Assembly: GCF_032884065.1 (NCBI RefSeq)
Contig: NW_027062689.1
Coordinates: 62,001 to 126,000 of the forward strand
Direction: 5' to 3'
Length of the DNA: 64,000 nt
Source: Artemia franciscana
Lineage: Eukaryota > Arthropoda > Branchiopoda > Anostraca > Artemiidae
This document shows positions 10,151 to 21,834 of the stretch, piece by piece. Under the pieces are notes generated by a model. It was not told where the DNA came from, did not search any database, and worked only from the letters and a program-made list of their open reading frames with translations. The position numbers were made by a program, and so were the translations under genes. The stretch's first letter is position 1, and each line of letters starts with the position of its first letter.

Positions 10151-11610
10151 CAGTAAAAAAAACTTGTTTTTTTTTATTTAATATCTGAAAAGACCTTCTT
10201 TGAAAATTATGCGCAAGATTCTTTTTGATTAGATTCAACTTTTCCTAATTTATCCTGGGATATCTTGGGAATGTAAACATGAAGGGTGTGCGAAAGCACA
10301 TGATGGCTGGCCCCCAGCCCTCTATTGCACTTTCTGGCTGAATGGCCATGAAACGGAGATCAGCGCATTAAATTGTAACGGATGAAACAAAGAAGAGAAA
10401 ATAATAAATGAAAAATAAAATCAAATAGCCGAAAAAACGAGGGTAGTTGTCAGCCAGTCTAACAGTTTGAAGTGATAATAAGTAGATATTTCGATAGGGA
10501 CCTCCGCCAAATCGTCTTCAGTGCTCAGGAAAAGAAAAAGGAAAATGAGTGCTCAGGAAAAGATAATCACAGTGTGTTTTTTTATCTTTGAAGGTGAATG
10601 AAAATTAAATTTAGCTAGAAAGTAGACTTTTTGAGAATTTCCCCAATGGAGTCGTTACGAAAAACAAGGTAATGGGAGGTAGAAGTAGATTTGAGGTTCA
10701 AACATAGCCTCAAGTCAGGTAGATGTAGAGTTTTTTCCTTTAGAAAATCTACAGGAGTGAGATAAGGAGTGAGGAGTGAGATTCGTCGATAATTACTTGT
10801 CGACGAATTTTTGTGTGTGTATGACAATAAAAACTAATAATCGGCTCTGTCCTTCGCATGTTTTTTAAATAGAATGAATTTGAATTTGAGTGAGAGAAAT
10901 AGGTCAAACCTCTTTAAAACCCGGTTTTCGTCTTCGTTCTTTTAGACTGTTATGAAACCCTGTTTCCATGTTTGTTGAGGACTAATCCCAACTAATTCGC
11001 TAGTAGTCGAGAAAGTTTCAGAACCACTATTCTCTCAAACAGTCGGTCAGAACCAACATGATTCTGCACATGCGTCTGCAGAATTTTGATCCTGTTATCT
11101 TGGCACTTAAAGCAAATTGAATGCTAGTTTTTCTGGGTATTTGTGTACTTTCACTTGATAGTTATGACGTACATGGAGAAAAAAAGAAAATTTGTTTTAC
11201 AATTTTCGCAGAAATGTGAGACTTTAATGAATTGGTCAAGTCCACCACAAAGGCAGCGTTGCCAAACAAGGAATAAATTCTAACATTTTACTTTTTAGGA
11301 TGGAAGAAATTAACATAACGTCAAGCTCAAACTCGCAACTCAAGATCAGCTCTGCCTATTTAGCTAGCCAGGCTTGTAAATTGTTCTTCACATTAGCAAA
11401 TTATACTCCCTCATTTACAATGGTATTTAACTCGTACCAATTTTTAGCTAGCATTAATTTAAAAAGTTTTTCTAAAAATTTTCAGCTAGTCCAAAAGTTT
11501 AATAAAAATCTGGTTGACCCAATTCATTGTTATATCTTCTTATTATTCAAATCTGATTCTGAGTGGGCCTTATGTAAATTTTACAAAGCTTAAATCGAAC
11601 CCAAAACAGC
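10151..11610. other. Non-coding, no supported gene
   Basis: AT-rich single-copy-looking DNA. One 9 bp stem-loop occurs near 10781-10808 (ATTCGTCGA and TCGACGAAT arms). Short frames at 10615-10827 and 11300-11593 have no motif and no splice logic. If REV3 starts to the left, this is its last intron. Confidence 0.5.
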
Positions 11611-11640
11611 TTTTACTATTACCAATTTTTCCATTTCCAG

Positions 11641-11781
11641 ATATGTGGAAATTGCAGTGGAGATTACGAAGTTGGAAGACAGTGCATCTCTCTTGATTGT
11701 CCTGTTATGTATAAAAGGAAATCATTCGAAGTTGGGCTCAAAGATGCAAAATTATTTTTTTACATTTTGGAAGATTTGTGA
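11641..11781 (+). CDS. REV3L: REV3, DNA polymerase zeta catalytic subunit, last exon
   Basis: A 46-residue C-terminal exon ending at TGA 11779-11781. It follows a pyrimidine-rich tract and acceptor CCATTTCCAG at 11631-11640, and reads in phase 0. The peptide starts ICGNCSGDYEVGRQCISLDC, then PVMYKRK. Cys 2, 5, 15 and 20 form the CysB motif that holds a 4Fe-4S cluster in B-family polymerases and binds accessory subunits. The pattern IC.NC.G, C.SL.CPV and a tail of 24 residues from the Pro after the last Cys match REV3 better than the delta subunit, which has C.S.DCPIFY. The enzyme does translesion synthesis in the nucleus. Earlier exons, including CysA, were not found; the nested retroelements to the left may lie in its intron. 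ATTAAA at 11915-11920 could be the poly(A) signal. An orphan duplicated exon is possible. Confidence 0.75.
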   Translation: MCGNCSGDYEVGRQCISLDCPVMYKRKSFEVGLKDAKLFFYILEDL

Positions 11782-11936
11782 TTTATTTAATTATTTTGGA
11801 TTGAATTACTGTAAAGTAAATTATTTATATCTATTTAATTGGTAGCCATGTCATTCGTGTTAATCTGAAATGGCTAGTGATATGTAAGCTTTCCCTTGAT
11901 AATAGCTTTTGACGATTAAACTTGAAGTTAATGCGT

Positions 11937-12300
11937 TTAATAATATATTATAATACGTATAATACGTATAATTATACGTATAATAATAATAATTATAATA
12001 CGTAATAATAATAATAATAATAATAATATAATAAGTAATTATAATATAAGTAATAAAAAATAATAATAACATACTAAAAATAAAAATAAAAAATAATAAA
12101 AAATAAAAATAAAAAATAATAAAATAATAAAAAATAATAAAAAGTAAAAAAATAATAGAAATAAAAAATGATAAAATAATAAAAATAATAAAAATAAAAA
12201 ATAATAATAATATAAGTAATAATAATAATAATCATACGTATAATAATAATACGTATAACGTATACCAGTAATAGACAATATTATAATATTATCGATAATA
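11937..12300. repeat. TAA/AT-rich low-complexity tract
   Basis: Imperfect TAA, TAATA and AAATAA repeats over about 360 bp, just downstream of the REV3 exon. The Tyr- and Phe-rich reading frames it creates on the minus strand are artefacts of composition. Confidence 0.85.
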
Positions 12301-12330
12301 AACACCCATAGATAATACATTTTGATCAAA

Positions 12331-15072
12331 ACTTAAATTTTTAGAGACTAAATCTAATGGGCGTTCTTTACTTACAGTTTCTTGCTACGAATTCCTTCTT
12401 ACACTCTCTATTTTCTACGCCCAAGTTTAATATTCGTCTTGCAATGCTTCAAGATTGATTGAAATCCCTGAAAAGTGCACCCTTCTTAGTATTTAATAGG
12501 AGGGTGGTCGTAAACATCAATAATTAATTTTATGGTTTTAATTTCCGCTGCTTGCACTGTAACATGCCCCCGATGAATACAGACAGGAAGCTAGGGAGAA
12601 TCACCCTTCTGTAAAACACCGAGGAATTTTTTCAGCAATAAGAAAGGTACCATCACCCTACAGTAACCAAATAAAAGACATAATTCAAAAGTATTTTTGG
12701 GGATAAATGAAATTTAGAAACTCAATTCTACCCAGCTTCATCCCCTCCCCCAGCCCGAACTATTTTCTATATATATTTTTTTATTTGTTGAAAATTGATC
12801 ACAAACAAAGAAAAACAGTTGACAAAATTGAAAAAAGAAAAGAAAAGATAAAAACACTGATAACACACAACTCAAATTACAAATAGAGATTGCAAAGTTC
12901 ATGTCGATAAACGTTACAGAGGCAGTAATAACAAAAGACACGTACATAATATAGTAAACGCTTGTGTAAAGAATCTTCAAAATTAAATACTAATAAAAGC
13001 AAAAAGGAGCTGAAAATTAATAAAAAAAAATAGTCATTCCTTCGAACAAAAAAAAAAAAAAAAAAAATCGCAGTTAATTGTAAATATGCATAAATCATTG
13101 CATTGGAAGTGTGTCTAAATCGTGACCAGCTACTTTTTGTTTTGTTTTCTACTTACCAGTGAGAAAGCTATTACAAGATCTGGAATTTTTATTTCTGAAC
13201 TGTTGGGGTCTTCTTTGTCAGCTAGACAGACATTACAATATTTTGAGAAACGTAAAAACAACGGACTGATTTTAATTGGTCAAATATTTCAAGGATTTTC
13301 CAAACTTAGGCGATATTTGAAACATGAAGGATTGCTACTGCATTGTAAAGGCTAGCTTGTATATGATGGTTAAAACAGATGGTTAAGTTGGCCGTCAAAA
13401 AGCAATAGATGTATCACATGATCACAATGTGTCACAGGAATGACCTATGGAGAAGTCTAAGTGCACTACCCGATTGGCATGGTGAATAATCTGAGCTTTC
13501 GAGCTCTATTAAAGGTATGGAGGTAATCATTTCCAATTGAACACAGAAATTTTAGACTTATTCGAGTTAAACTGAAACTCCATCCGGACAGATTCATTTT
13601 GAAGGATTTTATAAAATTCCCTGATCCTCTACAGCGTTGGATTGAGATTGACTCCCCCTGGCGATCCTCTACAAGGGTAAAAACATATTAATGAGCATAT
13701 ACTTTTAGTTTGACATAGTCTTATTTTTCCTTTGACTCTACTGTTTAAAATATTAATCAAGCCTCAAAACGAATTAAGTAAATTGAATTAAGACCAATCA
13801 AGTTAATTAATTAATAAATATTTACTAAATCCATGACATTTTTATTGTCTTAATCTGGCCATTCCCCTCCAAGATTTTTATTCACGAACAAGAAATTCTT
13901 GTTTTACTTTTGATTTAATTTTTGTTAACCAGTCTTAATTTTCTTTAAATTCTGTTTTAAAAGTTAATGATAATTATCCCAAGAGAGGAAAACGCACCTA
14001 GGCAGACATTACCCCCCTATCATCCTCTTTAATACAATTTTTTTCGTTGACTCCGTTTGAAAATTATTGCTACCTTCTCCTCTCCGAAACTCAGGGTAAA
14101 GGAAGCTTTTATTGATTATCCTATTATTCGCGGCTCAATGTTTTATCTTTCAAATTGTAATAAGTGACAATAATACTATCAACAACTAGGCAATAAACCC
14201 TTGTCCTACTAATAAGGTGAGTATACCGACGCGTAATGACTCCCCCTCCCAGCTCCACTATGAATTTAGCACAATTTTTAAATATTTGTATTTCGGCACT
14301 CTACTATCCCATCTGATTCACTTTTTATTCACTTAATATTAAAAATTTCTAATCATTTGCCTCTATCTTAAAACCAATCATAGCTCACTCCCCCGCCCCA
14401 TCCATATCTTTATTTTCAGTCAAATAATATTTCTATTTTTTGCTTTTCTTTATTTTTGATACGCTGAAAGAGGGCTATATTTGGAAAAATAAATACGTTG
14501 TCACAGGGTTAAAAGTTAGAGACGTTATCATCAAAGACACAAAGCAATAAATATGGATCAAAAAGAGAAAAATACAACATTCTAATTACCTTTTTAGAAT
14601 TCCATTTACGTAGGGTTCCGAGATAACGCTTTGGTTTCCTCAAAAAGTGCTTCCTAAGAACTCCAACATAACGCTTTGATTTCCTCGGAAAGTCCTTTGA
14701 CATCGTATCTAGTTTCTACCCTCGGTTCTTGTATCTGACAGTTTTGCTAATTTCATAGGGTTGGGGTGTTCGGATTATTGTGTCATGTATCAATTGGAGT
14801 CAATCTTCAATAGGAAGCAATATTACGTTTGTCAAGCATCCAATTTGGGCATTGCCAAAGTATCTTAAAAAAAAATAATTAGTTATGAAAATATTTTGAT
14901 GTACAAAGAGTACTAGCCTGTATAATGGTGCAAGGCATCACAAATCATTGGCTAGAAGAAGTAAAGAAGAAAGACAACGGTCAATTCGTGGAAAATAGAT
15001 AGAGGGCACACTGACACATTGATTTTTATTCTTATATTAAATAAATATATGAGAGTTTGTTTTAAACTGCAA
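12331..15072. other. Non-coding, no supported gene
   Basis: AT-rich DNA with A runs (about 13051-13070). A direct repeat of about 40 bp occurs near 14610-14695, with two copies of TAACGCTTTG followed by TTTCCTC. The 77-codon frame at 13122-13355 has no recognisable domain. Nothing else seen. Confidence 0.45.
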
Positions 15073-15290
15073 ATAAGGAGTGACATTAACACTTAAAACG
15101 AACAGAAATTATTCCGCATATGAAAGGGATTTTCCCCATCACAACGCCCCGCTCTTTACGCTCACAACTCTACTTAAAAAAAAACAATAAAAACTTTAGC
15201 GTAAAGAGAGAGGCATTCTGGAGGAGACAATCCCTTTCATATTCAGAATAATTTCTGTTCGTTTTAAGTTTTAAGGTTGCTTTTTATTTG
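15073..15290. repeat. Foldback 1, long inverted repeat
   Basis: Two arms of about 95-100 bp around a centre near 15178. The left arm has TTAAAACGAACAGAAATTA and CGCCCCGCTCTTTACGCT; the right arm has AACTTTAGCGTAAAGAG and TAATTTCTGTTCGTTTTAA. It can fold into a near-perfect hairpin. Confidence 0.75.
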
Positions 15291-15599
15291 CATCTAAAAA
15301 AAAATTCAAATTTAATTTCTGAACATTTTTAAATTAATAAATGTTTTGATTTTGGCTCAATGAACATGAATAATTAAAACAAAATTTGCATATTAATTTT
15401 ATTTTGCTAAATGTCTTTCTCATAGTTTTGATAGGTGGATTTGACAACAAAAGTAGGTGGGGGAGGAGGCCTAGTTGCCCTCCAAATTTTGGTTACTTAA
15501 AAATGCAACTAGATTTTTTTATTTTTTACGAACGGTTTTGTCAGTAATAAATACACGTACCTTATGAATTAACTTACGTAACGAACTTCTATATTTTTT

Positions 15600-15845
15600 T
15601 TCATAACGAATATGAGGAGGTTTTCTCCCTGGTCAATACCTCACTCTTTACACTATAGCTTAAATTTCATCCCAAATCTTTAAGAATGACGCTTGAATCA
15701 CAAGGCCATAGAATAAATAGTCTAAATTACTAAAAATTAATTCAGCGTAAAGAGCAAGGTATTGTGGTGGAGACGAATCTCCTTATATACGTAATATTTT
15801 GTGTCTCTCTTAGGTTCTAATGCTACTCATTACTTCCAGGTGAAA
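15600..15845. repeat. Foldback 2, related inverted repeat
   Basis: Arms carry ATACCTCACTCTTTACACTA on the left and GCGTAAAGAGCAAGGTATT on the right, with a spacer of about 80 bp. The matching foldback lies at 62940-63150 in the second copy. Confidence 0.65.
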
Positions 15846-15993
15846 TTTTTTTTAATCTTTTTTGTCATTCTTTTTTTTGTTTTTTTTGCCAGAAAATCCT
15901 GCGCCCCATTCATGGAAATTCTCTTCCCCCATGATAAATTCCTCCAAGGAAAGATCCTCCTGTGTTATCCCCTTTCTCCAACCATTACTATAT

Positions 15994-18678
15994 CATGAAA
16001 AGAAAAATCACCAATGCAACAGCACAAACACACACAAAAAAAATTATATATTTTATATATATAAATACCTATATATATATATTATGAAAAGAGAAATCAC
16101 CAATACAACAGCACAAACACATATTAAAAAAAAAAAAAAAAGACAGAAGGAGAAAAGGAAGACTGTTTTCCTAAATTAGTGACTTATATAGACCAGCACT
16201 TGAATGAGGCCTTAACCCTACTCATCCATACAATCACATAGGTCAAACAGCATAGCCATACACAATCAACCATAAAGAATAATCCATGGACAGGCAGTCA
16301 TGTCGTCAATAAGTATAAGTCGTCATTTACCAAACAATAGAAAAAATAATAAAGACAAATAATTCAGAGGCAACAACCCAACACAAGGGCTCATCAGGAG
16401 AATACACTGGCATATATTGGGTTTCGCCACTTTAAATTCTCTACCCAGCCAAGTGTTGTGGCTACCACAGAATATCCATGGCATCTCCGTGTCAGGTATC
16501 ACCCCCAAAATACATGCCTATGAAAGATAAAAAACAGCAAATGTAAAACAACCAAGTAACACCAAAACAAGCTTGTCCGGTTAATATATCCCTCATTTTA
16601 GCAACAATAGGTAAACTAAATATAATAAATTTTACCAAATCACAAATATTAACACATTGCAAAAAACCTGAATGAACTAAACAATTATAGAATTCATCTT
16701 TCCATGTGGCTTAATTTTAAAAAAATCTGCTCAATTAGAAACACAATTCAAAATAAATGGCGCTGCAACAACATTTCTCAAACCTCCGAAATTAGTTAAA
16801 AATTTCTTTAAGTATTTCTAGATAATTCTTTTGATATTTATTTAAAAGTTCGTTATAATGAAAACTAAATTTTTTAAATTGCCAAGTTAATTTATTTGCA
16901 GAAAAACCTCTTGACATCAATTTTTGGCTTAAGATTTTACATCTATTTTTAAAATCAATATAATTATTACAAATCCTTGCATAACGAAGTAACTGTGAGA
17001 AAAACGCTGAATATGTGATATTTGAGTGTATATTACTTTCAGGGAATGGGAAACTAATCACTTCAAAATCAAAATCATCCGTTTTATTATACATTTTAAA
17101 GCTTAATTTATTATTATCACAAATATTAATATTTAAATCTAAGAAATGATCTTCATGACCAGCGACATGACTAGGTTCAAGAATAAGCTCTGATGGATAT
17201 ATGTTCTTAGAAATATCAATGAAATCCTTACAATTTAAGACCAAAATATCATCTAAATATCTTTTATTATTAGACAAAACATGTTTTAAATTATTTGGAT
17301 TATTTTTATCCGTCATATATTTATATTCTAGTTGACTTAAAAACAAGTCAGCTATAAATGGGCTGGCATTCCCCCCCATGGGAATTCCCAAGATTTGCTT
17401 GTACAAATCACCACCAAATCTTATATAAGTATTGTATAAAACCAATTCTAATAACTCAAAAATCATATTCCATCTGTAACATCTCAAGTTAACTGTAGTA
17501 TTAAAGCAATTTGTCCATATAGCTTTTTTATTATAAGTGTCTATTTTTAAGAACCTTTTACTAGATAAGAGGAAAGATTTCTTGATAACAGTTTTTAAAT
17601 TATCTAACACTACATTAAGTAATAAATTAGTATACATTGTCGCAAAATCGAAAGAATCAATTCTTTTAGCAGAAACCATTGTTAAAGAATCTATCACCTG
17701 CAGTGAATTATTAACACTCCAATATGGATTAAAATTCAAAAAATTTTTAATACCAGAACAATAGGTTTTAAGTTTATTTACAATTTCCTTTTAAATTAAA
17801 GAGAGGTCAGTAGCAGCAATGTGGGTTGGACATTTAGCTGCTCCAGCAATAAACCGTGGTTTAGGGGGATTCTTATGAAATTTTACAGTCCAATATGGGA
17901 AAGGGAACTTTTTATCATTGTAATTTATTTATATACTAAAATTTTTAAAAAGTATTTCATCAGTCTTTTCAATTAAATTCTCATCCTCTATATTTACCTT
18001 TTCGTAAACATTAGTTGTGCATAACTCCCTTTTTAAGATATCACAATACAGCTTCTGACAAATTATGGCAAAATTATTATTAGCTTTATCCACTGGCACA
18101 ATTACAAATGCATTCTGTAGATTAGCAATTGCTTGTTTAATCTTTGCATTATAAAACAATGATTTAGTTTTACTATTTTTTAAGTTAGAATATATTTTCT
18201 TTCTTATTCTACTAATAATTAAATTCTTCCAACTTTGAAAACTCTCTTTATTTTCATTCTATTTCTTACACCACTTATCAATAAGTAAATCAAAATCATC
18301 TTCCAAGCTATCAAGAACACTCGATGGTTTCAGATGATGACAAAGACGGAAATTAGCCCCTTTATTCATTATAATTTAAAGATCATCTTGCTTTATTATT
18401 GACAAGTCCCCTGTTATAACATCGTTTGTAAGTAGGATTTACAAATGGGCCAAATTGCTTACAATTACAAACCGGTTTCCAATTTATATCACTATCTAAT
18501 CTTTTTAGTATTAAATTATAATTAAAAATAATTTGTCCAATAGTTTTTGAAAATTTATAAGTTAAAACTGGACTATCATTATGATTCAAATTACTAGGAA
18601 GGGCCTGTTTCACATGCCGCTGATTTAAAATTTCTGGTAAATTAATATCTTCAATCTGCTTAAAAGTAAAATTAATAG
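15994..18678 (-). mobile_element. Penelope-like retroelement inserted in foldback element
   Basis: The boundaries come from the uninterrupted copy. There, ACCATCACTATAT is followed directly by GTAAACACAGGTCAAAG (junction 63264/63265). Here the two halves lie at 15981-15993 and 18679-18695. The insert of about 2.7 kb carries a degraded RT gene on the minus strand (18620-16792), a 3' region of about 600 bp, and a direct repeat near its 3' end (15995-16042 and 16083-16126, both with ATGAAAAGA and AATCACCAAT) next to A and TA runs. No target duplication is clear. Confidence 0.65.
16792..18620 (-). pseudogene. Penelope-like reverse transcriptase, degraded
   Basis: From high to low coordinates: HNDSPVLTYKFSKTIGQI and PVCNCKQFGPF (about 18590-18420), a conserved upstream Cys region; NAFVIVPVDKANNNFAIIC (about 18110-18055); VPFPYWTVKFHKNPPKPRFI and AGAAKCPT (about 17910-17825). 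Then the palm, open from 17790 to 16792: SFDFATMYTNL (motif A), GIPMGGNASPFIADLFLSQ (motif B), RYLDDILVL (motif C, both Asp kept), EDHFLDLNINI and YSAFFSQLLRYARICNNYID. Premature stops include TAA at 17791-17793 in place of Leu. YxDD-type motif C and GIPMG motif B fit telomerase-related Penelope-like RTs rather than LINEs. No GIY-YIG endonuclease is seen after the RT. The clade within the Penelope-like group is uncertain. Confidence 0.7.
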
Positions 18679-19464
18679 GTAAGCAATGGTCAAAGTTTTT
18701 AACTTGCAGCCCCTCCTCAAGAGACTGGGGGGGTAAGTCGTCCCAAAAGACATAGTTATTAGGTTTTGAACTAAGTTGAACATAATGGTTGTCTCAGAAT
18801 TTTGATCTGGTGACTTTGAGGGGGGAAATGTACGTGGGAGGGGGCCTAGGTACCCTCTAATTATTCTAGTCACATAAAAAGGGGCATTAAAACTTTTAAT
18901 ATCTGTTAGAATGAGCCCTCTTACAATACTCTAGGATCACGAACACCTAAGCCGCCTTGGTCGATACGATCAGCTCTGGAGAATAAAATAATAAGAAAAT
19001 AAACAGCCATCTGTGATCGGTCCTTTGGCAAAAAATACAAAATTCCACATTTTTATAGATAAGAGCTTGAAACTACTAAAGTACGGTTTTCTGATACGCT
19101 GAAACTGGTGATGTGATATTCGTTAAGATTCTATGAATTTTAGGGGATATTTTCCCCTATTTTGTAAAATAAGGCAAATTTTCTCAGGCTCATACTTTTG
19201 ATGGGTATAACTAAAGTTGAAGAAACTTAAATATTTAAAATCAGCATAGAAATACGATTATTTTGATGTAACTCTTGGTATGAAAATCTGTTTTTTACAG
19301 TTTTGATACTATTAAGCCGGGTCGGTCCTTACTTACAGTTCGTTACCACGAACTGTTTGATATAGGAAAATAAAATGTATAGGTTGCGCAATAACTCATG
19401 GTCTTGTTTCTTGGACAAGTTGAATTCTTATAGTTATTAAATATAAAAAAACAGTTTTTGTAAC

Positions 19465-19622
19465 GGAAAGTAAGGAGCGATATTAAAACTTAAAACGAAC
19501 AAAAATTACTCTGTATATGAAAGGGGCTTTTCCTCCTCAACGCCCCGCTCTTTACGCTAAAGTTTGTCCCTTTCTCTTAACACTACTTTTTAAAACAGTA
19601 AGAAACTTTAGCGTAAATGTCG
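19465..19622 (+). mobile_element. 5' fragment of the foldback family
   Basis: Starts with GTAAGGAGCGAT at 19470-19481, then AAAACTTAAAACGAAC, CGCCCCGCTCTTTACGCTAA and the return arm AACTTTAGCGTAAA. It breaks off at 19622 without the 3' hairpin. It sits about 100 bp after the end of the larger copy, in the same orientation. Confidence 0.7.
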
Positions 19623-20871
19623 AACATTTACGACAAAAAGCAATAGAACGTCGATCTTTGATTAGAAGGACTATAAAATTTCACCTTGGAATCAGCCTAG
19701 ACATAATTTAGACAATAAAATGGACAGGCATAAGCTAAAAGTCTTACACTTTGATTGTGGCTACTGTCAAGTAAAAGGTGAACGTTTGAAGATACTTTTC
19801 ATCACTAAAAGTATTAGGTACAAGGCAAATAGAGGATTATCCCTTGACTTGTACGGAGAGTTAATGGTAGCTAGCTGATTAGCTTACAGGTTAATTTTAA
19901 ATTTGCCTGTTGTATAAAATGACTTAAGTTTCTGCTCATAAAGGAAAATAGGACCTAACATAATTAGCCTAATAAAAGTATTATAAATTAACTTATTATA
20001 AATATATTCATCAGCTTTGGGGCTTCAGTTTCTGAGCTACCATAGATTAAACTTGATTCTATCACTGTTTGGAATATTACTCCTGGCCTTCAGTTGAATT
20101 ATTAAGGTAAAAATTTAGACTAGGCTGGTTGGAATACTAGATGATGCCCTTTTTAATATTTATGAGATTAGTTGTACTTGCTGAATAAACCTATCTCCTT
20201 GAACTCTGAGAAAAGCTTTTGAGGTTTCTTCTTATGAATAATACCTCTTTTGGAATTTCTTTTTAAAAAAAAACAATAATTTAACCTTCTTTTTGACTGC
20301 AATTTAAAAAAAAAAACCTCGTTACTTTATCCGTCCATGCTTATTTCTTGTTTTTACTGAAGAACGCTGAACAGCCTCATAAACGTCTACCATGCAGTAA
20401 AACTTGAACTGCAATGCTGTCAGCTCAACTGCTTGACTGAAGGTTGATCAGAAACGCAGCTATGATGTTTGTAATTTTTCCCCACATTTAAACACCCACC
20501 TTATTTTTAATTTGGAAATTTTCTAAAAACAAGGTTATAATTGTTAACTTACTCGTTTGGCAAAATTGTAAAAGAAATATCTAGAAAAATCTTAACAATT
20601 CTTGGTATCATAGTGACAGAAACCTTAAATTAATTAAAAATTACCAAAGCTGCGAATTGGAAAGGAAAAAACTGACTCATAGAGTTTAAAAATTACCTTC
20701 CCCTTTATAATTTTGTATACAAAAACGAATTCTATATAAAAAAAAATACACCAGTTTTCTTGGGTATATCAAGGTAGGTGGTTATACATTTTTTGGACAG
20801 GTATTACACTGAATGTTGTTTTGAGTCTAAAATTCCCTGAGCGGAGCTCGGTCTCTTAGTGCTGCAAGATA

Positions 20872-20940
<69 letters not shown>

Positions 20941-21834
20941 AAAGGTTGAAACCGATCACACGTGCACACAAAATATCTAAATTGTGAGAAAAATATACAT
21001 ATTTGGGTTAAATTAACTTTATACTTCTTGCAGCAGACATTTCATACAGTATGTTGATGCAGAGATAAATGTTGCACAGATTGTACTGGTGTTGCGTGAA
21101 AAGCGACTATTAACAAACAGTAATAATATTCAGTGCATTTATGTCAATTCTTTCTTTGGAGCCGGTTAAAAGAAATATTTGAAAAGTAAGAACAGCAAGA
21201 AGCCAGTTTGGTGTTATAGATGGTTTGAATTTGAAACATAAGGAATAGGACGTTATGAACGCTTATTTGGCATTTAAATTGCAGATAAAAGAAAATTGAA
21301 GCTATATTGGAAATTTAATTAAATACTAGAAATAAAAATTAGAACAATTAATTGATTCGTGTTGCAGATCCCCCTCTACTACAGCCAAACTACAATAACT
21401 CGACCTATGTAGCTATAGTACGAATATTATTATAAAATGTTAAGTCTTATTTTCTTTTTCAATGATTTTTTTTCCATTCAGGAAATTTAATTACAGACTC
21501 TGTATATTTCCCTTCTTATTCTTCAATGATTCTATTTCTATTTTATTTGCAGATAAAAAGGTTGTGAAGTTTTAAAATAAGAAAATCTAATGTTGGACTG
21601 ACAGATTTTAACACCATAAATATCAGGGAAACAAATTTGACCATTGCAAATGTGGCAAATCAGAAAGCATAGAACATTTTTGCAATTTTGCTATCAACTA
21701 GACTCACCAATTTACTTGAAGAAAAAGTCTTAAATGCATTATATTTAGAAAAATATTGATATGAAACATATTAAGTAATGTAAAGGAGTCCTATTTTTCT
21801 ATATTCTTTGTAGAAAAAACGAGCATGAATTCAT
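19623..21834. other. Non-coding, no supported gene
   Basis: AT-rich sequence with no recognisable domain on either strand. It includes the 64 bp A tract annotated separately. Confidence 0.45.
20875..20938 (+). repeat. 64 bp uninterrupted poly(A) tract
   Basis: 64 consecutive A residues follow CTGCAAGATATCT. A pure tract this long suggests a recent retroposed 3' end (SINE or processed transcript) or an assembly-sensitive homopolymer. The sequence to the left (about 20830-20874) is not recognised as a known gene or SINE. Confidence 0.8.

Larger units (their letters stand above)
15073..19362 (+). mobile_element. Large foldback element with helentron-like ends, interrupted
   Basis: The left end has ATAAGGAGTGAC at 15073-15084. 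The right end has the inverse GTCGGTCCTTAC at 19321-19332, then the perfect hairpin at 19335-19356 (core CAGTTCGTTACCACGAACTG) and TTTGAT. The left part holds two foldbacks (15073-15290 and 15600-15845) separated by a 300 bp spacer. The right part (18679-19362) aligns with 63265-63961 in the second copy. Between them, 15994-18678 is a Penelope-like insertion. Without it the element is about 1.6 kb. No coding capacity is seen, so it must move with proteins supplied elsewhere. The helentron assignment is inferred from architecture. Confidence 0.6.

Noticed and set aside
11860-12329. Tyr/Phe/Leu-rich minus-strand frames that look like membrane proteins
   Set aside because: The DNA is a TAA/AAT low-complexity tract; hydrophobicity follows from base composition.
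21034-21168. Possible orphan exon after acceptor-like CTTCTTGCAG, starting RHFIQYVDAEINV
   Set aside because: The peptide is plausible, but there is no recognised homologue, no good donor and no partner exon. Too weak to list.
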